This document shows positions 61,901-64,000 of a stretch of 64,000 nucleotides of DNA, piece after piece. Every line of letters begins with the position of its first letter. Within the stretch, counting starts at the first letter, position 1. This DNA comes from Xestospongia bergquistia (Eukaryota; Porifera; Demospongiae; Haplosclerida; Petrosiidae). A program made the position numbers and the translations under genes. The DNA is taken from the NCBI GenBank assembly GCA_963965975.1, contig OZ014416.1, positions 3,224,001-3,288,000 of the forward strand, given 5' to 3'. The notes under the pieces are model-generated. The model did no database searches. It was not told the origin of the DNA and worked only from the letters and a program-made list of their open reading frames with translations.

Positions 61901-63569
61901 TAAGCTGTCATGATTGTCGTATTGTCAGCACTTATAAAAGAGAATAGACAGTCAGAATTTTCAAAGTGTAAGCAGGTAGTCTGGATGTGATATCACAGAG
62001 ATAATCACCTTTCCATGCTTACTTTATCTTAGATGTTTTTTGTAGTTACATTGTATAAACTTATATAAACTAGCCTGTGGTGAGCTCATTTTCTAATAGT
62101 ACAAGCAAGGTCATGACTTTACTACCACCAAAACATTGGTGGTAGGAGCCATTCCAATTTTGTTATGCTGTAAGCATGTGTATACGTGGTCTACCAATCA
62201 TCTTCCTTTCAGAAGTAATACTAATCAAATCACAAGAAGCCCTCCACTTTTTATGAAGTGTTTATTTTCCCCTTATGAAACTAACATTGTTATGCTAGTG
62301 CTTCTCGCTGTTGACTAAAATTAAGATTTTATAGAACTGCCGCCAAATTTAAATTGCACTAATGTTAATTTTGGTAGTTAATAAAGCATCTTATATGTTG
62401 GCTGCTTATAAAAGTTTCTATACTGTACTTTGTAGTTCAATATTTTGGCTACTTGTTAATACCAGTAGTTTAGGTTTTTAACTAAAACTATTATGAAATA
62501 TTCATTATATTTTTAGTGATGCCAGCAGTGGTTATTAGGCAAAGAAAGCCGTACAGAAGAAAAGATGGAGTGTTTATTTACTTTGAAGGTAAGACTGCAG
62601 TAGTAATAAATAGGTAGTCATGGACTAGTGGTATAAAGTTTTAAAGTTATTATATAATCTGGTTATTATTTAGATAATGCTGGAGTGATTGTTAATGTGA
62701 AAGGCGAAATGAAAGGTAATTGGACATATTAGGAATGGGAATAGAGTACTGTGTTATGATCAATATGTTCAGTCATGTTCACTAACACATTACAATTTTG
62801 TGTATTTGACTGGCTGGACCCTCTCTCTGTTCAAGCAAAATGGAAATCCTATACTTTAGTATGTGACATTAACCATTTATATACGATAGACGTAAAAAAA
62901 CATCACGTAATTAAATGCACATTAATACGGTAGACGTATTTTTACGTCCAGCAATTTTGCTCTCTGTTTTAACAGAGATGGCTCACTAAAATTTTATAAT
63001 AAACAAGTATAAGGTATAATAGTATAAAATATACAGTCTGTAGTTATTTCTTATTTTCATATTTTCACAAGTCGAAAGTATTCACAATGTTTTGCAATTG
63101 TAGAAGACGCTGTTGTTTGCAATTTATCTTAGCTTTTTGTTCTGAAACAAATATATTTTCACAAAAAGTGACTGATGAAGTTATTTGCAGGGTTACAATG
63201 CCATACAAAATTTGTCACTACTTAATCTTAGTCATTACTTAATCTTAGATAACATCTATTAAACTGATCCTGATCCCTTAAACCTTATATATATGAATTC
63301 CTGTTGGACTATTGCTAACATATACTATAACATGTGTAAACCCACACCCACTATAATGATTGGAATTATAATTTTTCAAAGATTAAGTTATCCATCTTCA
63401 AAATGTTCTACTCATGAAAATTACCAACCATAGTTGTAAATACTTTCTTTACAAAATACATTACCAGTTACCTTCATTTTTTACAGGGTCTACTGTGACT
63501 GGTCCAGTTGCTAAAGAATGTGCAGATATTTGGCCAAGAATAGCTTCAAATGCCAGCAGTATAGCATAG
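58958..63569 (+). CDS. RPL23: Ribosomal protein L23 (uL14), 5 exons
   Basis: This is a cytosolic large ribosomal subunit protein at the subunit interface near the sarcin-ricin loop. Exons: 58958-58970, 59325-59537, 62517-62588, 62674-62715 and 63487-63569. The phases agree and give exactly 140 aa, the length in human and most animals. Motifs match the uL14 family: [91 protein letters not shown] and [14 protein letters not shown]. The first exon codes only four residues plus one base. The second intron (about 3 kb) carries a MITE. No disruption is seen, and this is very likely the functional housekeeping copy. Confidence 0.97.
60519..61071. mobile_element. 553-bp MITE with TA target duplication, inside RPL23 intron 2
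   Basis: The terminal inverted repeats of about 40 bp begin ccgtatagcgggtttttttc and end in the complementary ccgctatacgg, with matching inner ataaaattttcgtgg blocks. TA flanks both sides (60517-60518 and 61072-61073). The interior contains an ATG-started 44-codon frame at about 60693-60827 ([20 protein letters not shown]...). It resembles the N-terminal start of hAT/TTF-type transposase-associated proteins I associate with sponges. Either it is a remnant of an autonomous parent or it is captured host sequence. Confidence 0.85.
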
Positions 63570-64000
63570 ACAGAAGGAGTAGTGACATTTTAATGTATTA
63601 TGTCACTATTTTGAAAATATTGTAATTGTTTTAAAAAGTGTAAAATTAGGCTCACCCACATCACTAATTAGTACGTCTATGAGAGTGGAGTTTATCACAA
63701 GGATATGGTAGATATGCCGTTTCATTTTGATAGGAACTACTTGAATTTGTGAAATTTCATTGTGAATACGAGTATTAATAATAATTATAGAAGTAGATTA
63801 GTGCTGGGTGGTTGAGAAAGAGGGAGAGTAGGGCAAATTCCTGTAACCCTATTGTAATGGAATGCCCCAAGAATAGCAATTAGCAAATGTTATTTTCTTG
63901 TTAGATATGTTTTCAGGACGAATATATATCTTGTGCACTAGATATAATTGCATGTCTAATTACTTTTGTTATTACTTTTCATGGAATGCATGCATATTAG
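63570..64000. other. RPL23 3' flank
   Basis: This is the RPL23 3' UTR and downstream AT-rich sequence. I see no further gene before the window ends and no canonical AATAAA soon after the stop. Confidence 0.5.

Noticed and set aside
63172-63266. Possible C/D box snoRNA in the last RPL23 intron (TGATGA then CTGA about 85 bases later)
   Set aside because: No terminal stem pairs around the boxes and no C'/D' boxes were found; boxes this short occur by chance.
1-64000. CRISPR array, tRNA or rRNA genes, bacterial operon features
   Set aside because: No regularly spaced identical repeats with unique spacers, no tRNA cloverleaf signatures, and gene structure is clearly eukaryotic.

Overview
This is eukaryotic DNA. 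It is very AT-rich, with many introns of 80 bases to about 3 kb and GT..AG splice sites. The three recognisable host genes are animal genes: a chondroitin-type glycosyltransferase, METTL14 and RPL23. Their gene compactness, plus a death-fold-like relic of a kind I associate with sponges, suggests an early-branching animal, most likely a demosponge. That assignment is inference.

Layout. 1-3600: no supported gene. 3610-6300 (minus): three-exon CSGALNACT-type chondroitin N-acetylgalactosaminyltransferase, 525 aa. 6301-9346: intergenic, with a low-complexity tract and a 262-bp TA-flanked MITE. 9347-18528 (plus): complete 12-exon METTL14, 456 aa. 19741-26390: a nested transposon zone. It holds a broken ubiquitin-specific-protease fragment and a broken MULE-type transposase. 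A 4,372-bp Ty3/gypsy element (21600-25971, 167-bp LTRs, 5-bp target duplication CACTA) is inserted inside the transposase. 28177-30868 (minus): eight-exon predicted type I membrane protein (receptor A). 31050-36650: decayed duplicates, including METTL14 exon 6, a receptor-tail relic and a death-fold-like relic. 36903-41747 (minus): receptor B, a paralogue of A with a stalk exon repeated four times. About 41845-54655 (plus): a 12.8-kb METTL14 pseudogene, holding an 87-bp minisatellite and a CAGGG-ended MITE. 54776-58869 (plus): receptor C, a more distant relative with the same exon-phase plan. 58958-63569 (plus): complete five-exon RPL23, 140 aa, starting 88 bp after receptor C and carrying a 553-bp MITE in its large intron.

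How it fits together. Repeated segmental duplication appears to have copied METTL14 and a receptor gene. Receptor B starts about 100 bp from the pseudogene 5' end, head to head. Receptor A has a similar but weaker METTL14-like signal on its far side. The METTL14 copies decayed, while the receptor reading frames stayed open through every splice junction. The receptors share a signal peptide, a Cys-containing ectodomain on two exons, a Ser/Thr/Asn-rich stalk, one membrane helix, a short linker exon and a long Ser/Tyr-rich tail. I recognise no named family for them, and they are the best candidate here for something undescribed. All exon models come from reading frames and splice consensus only; no alignment or transcript was available.
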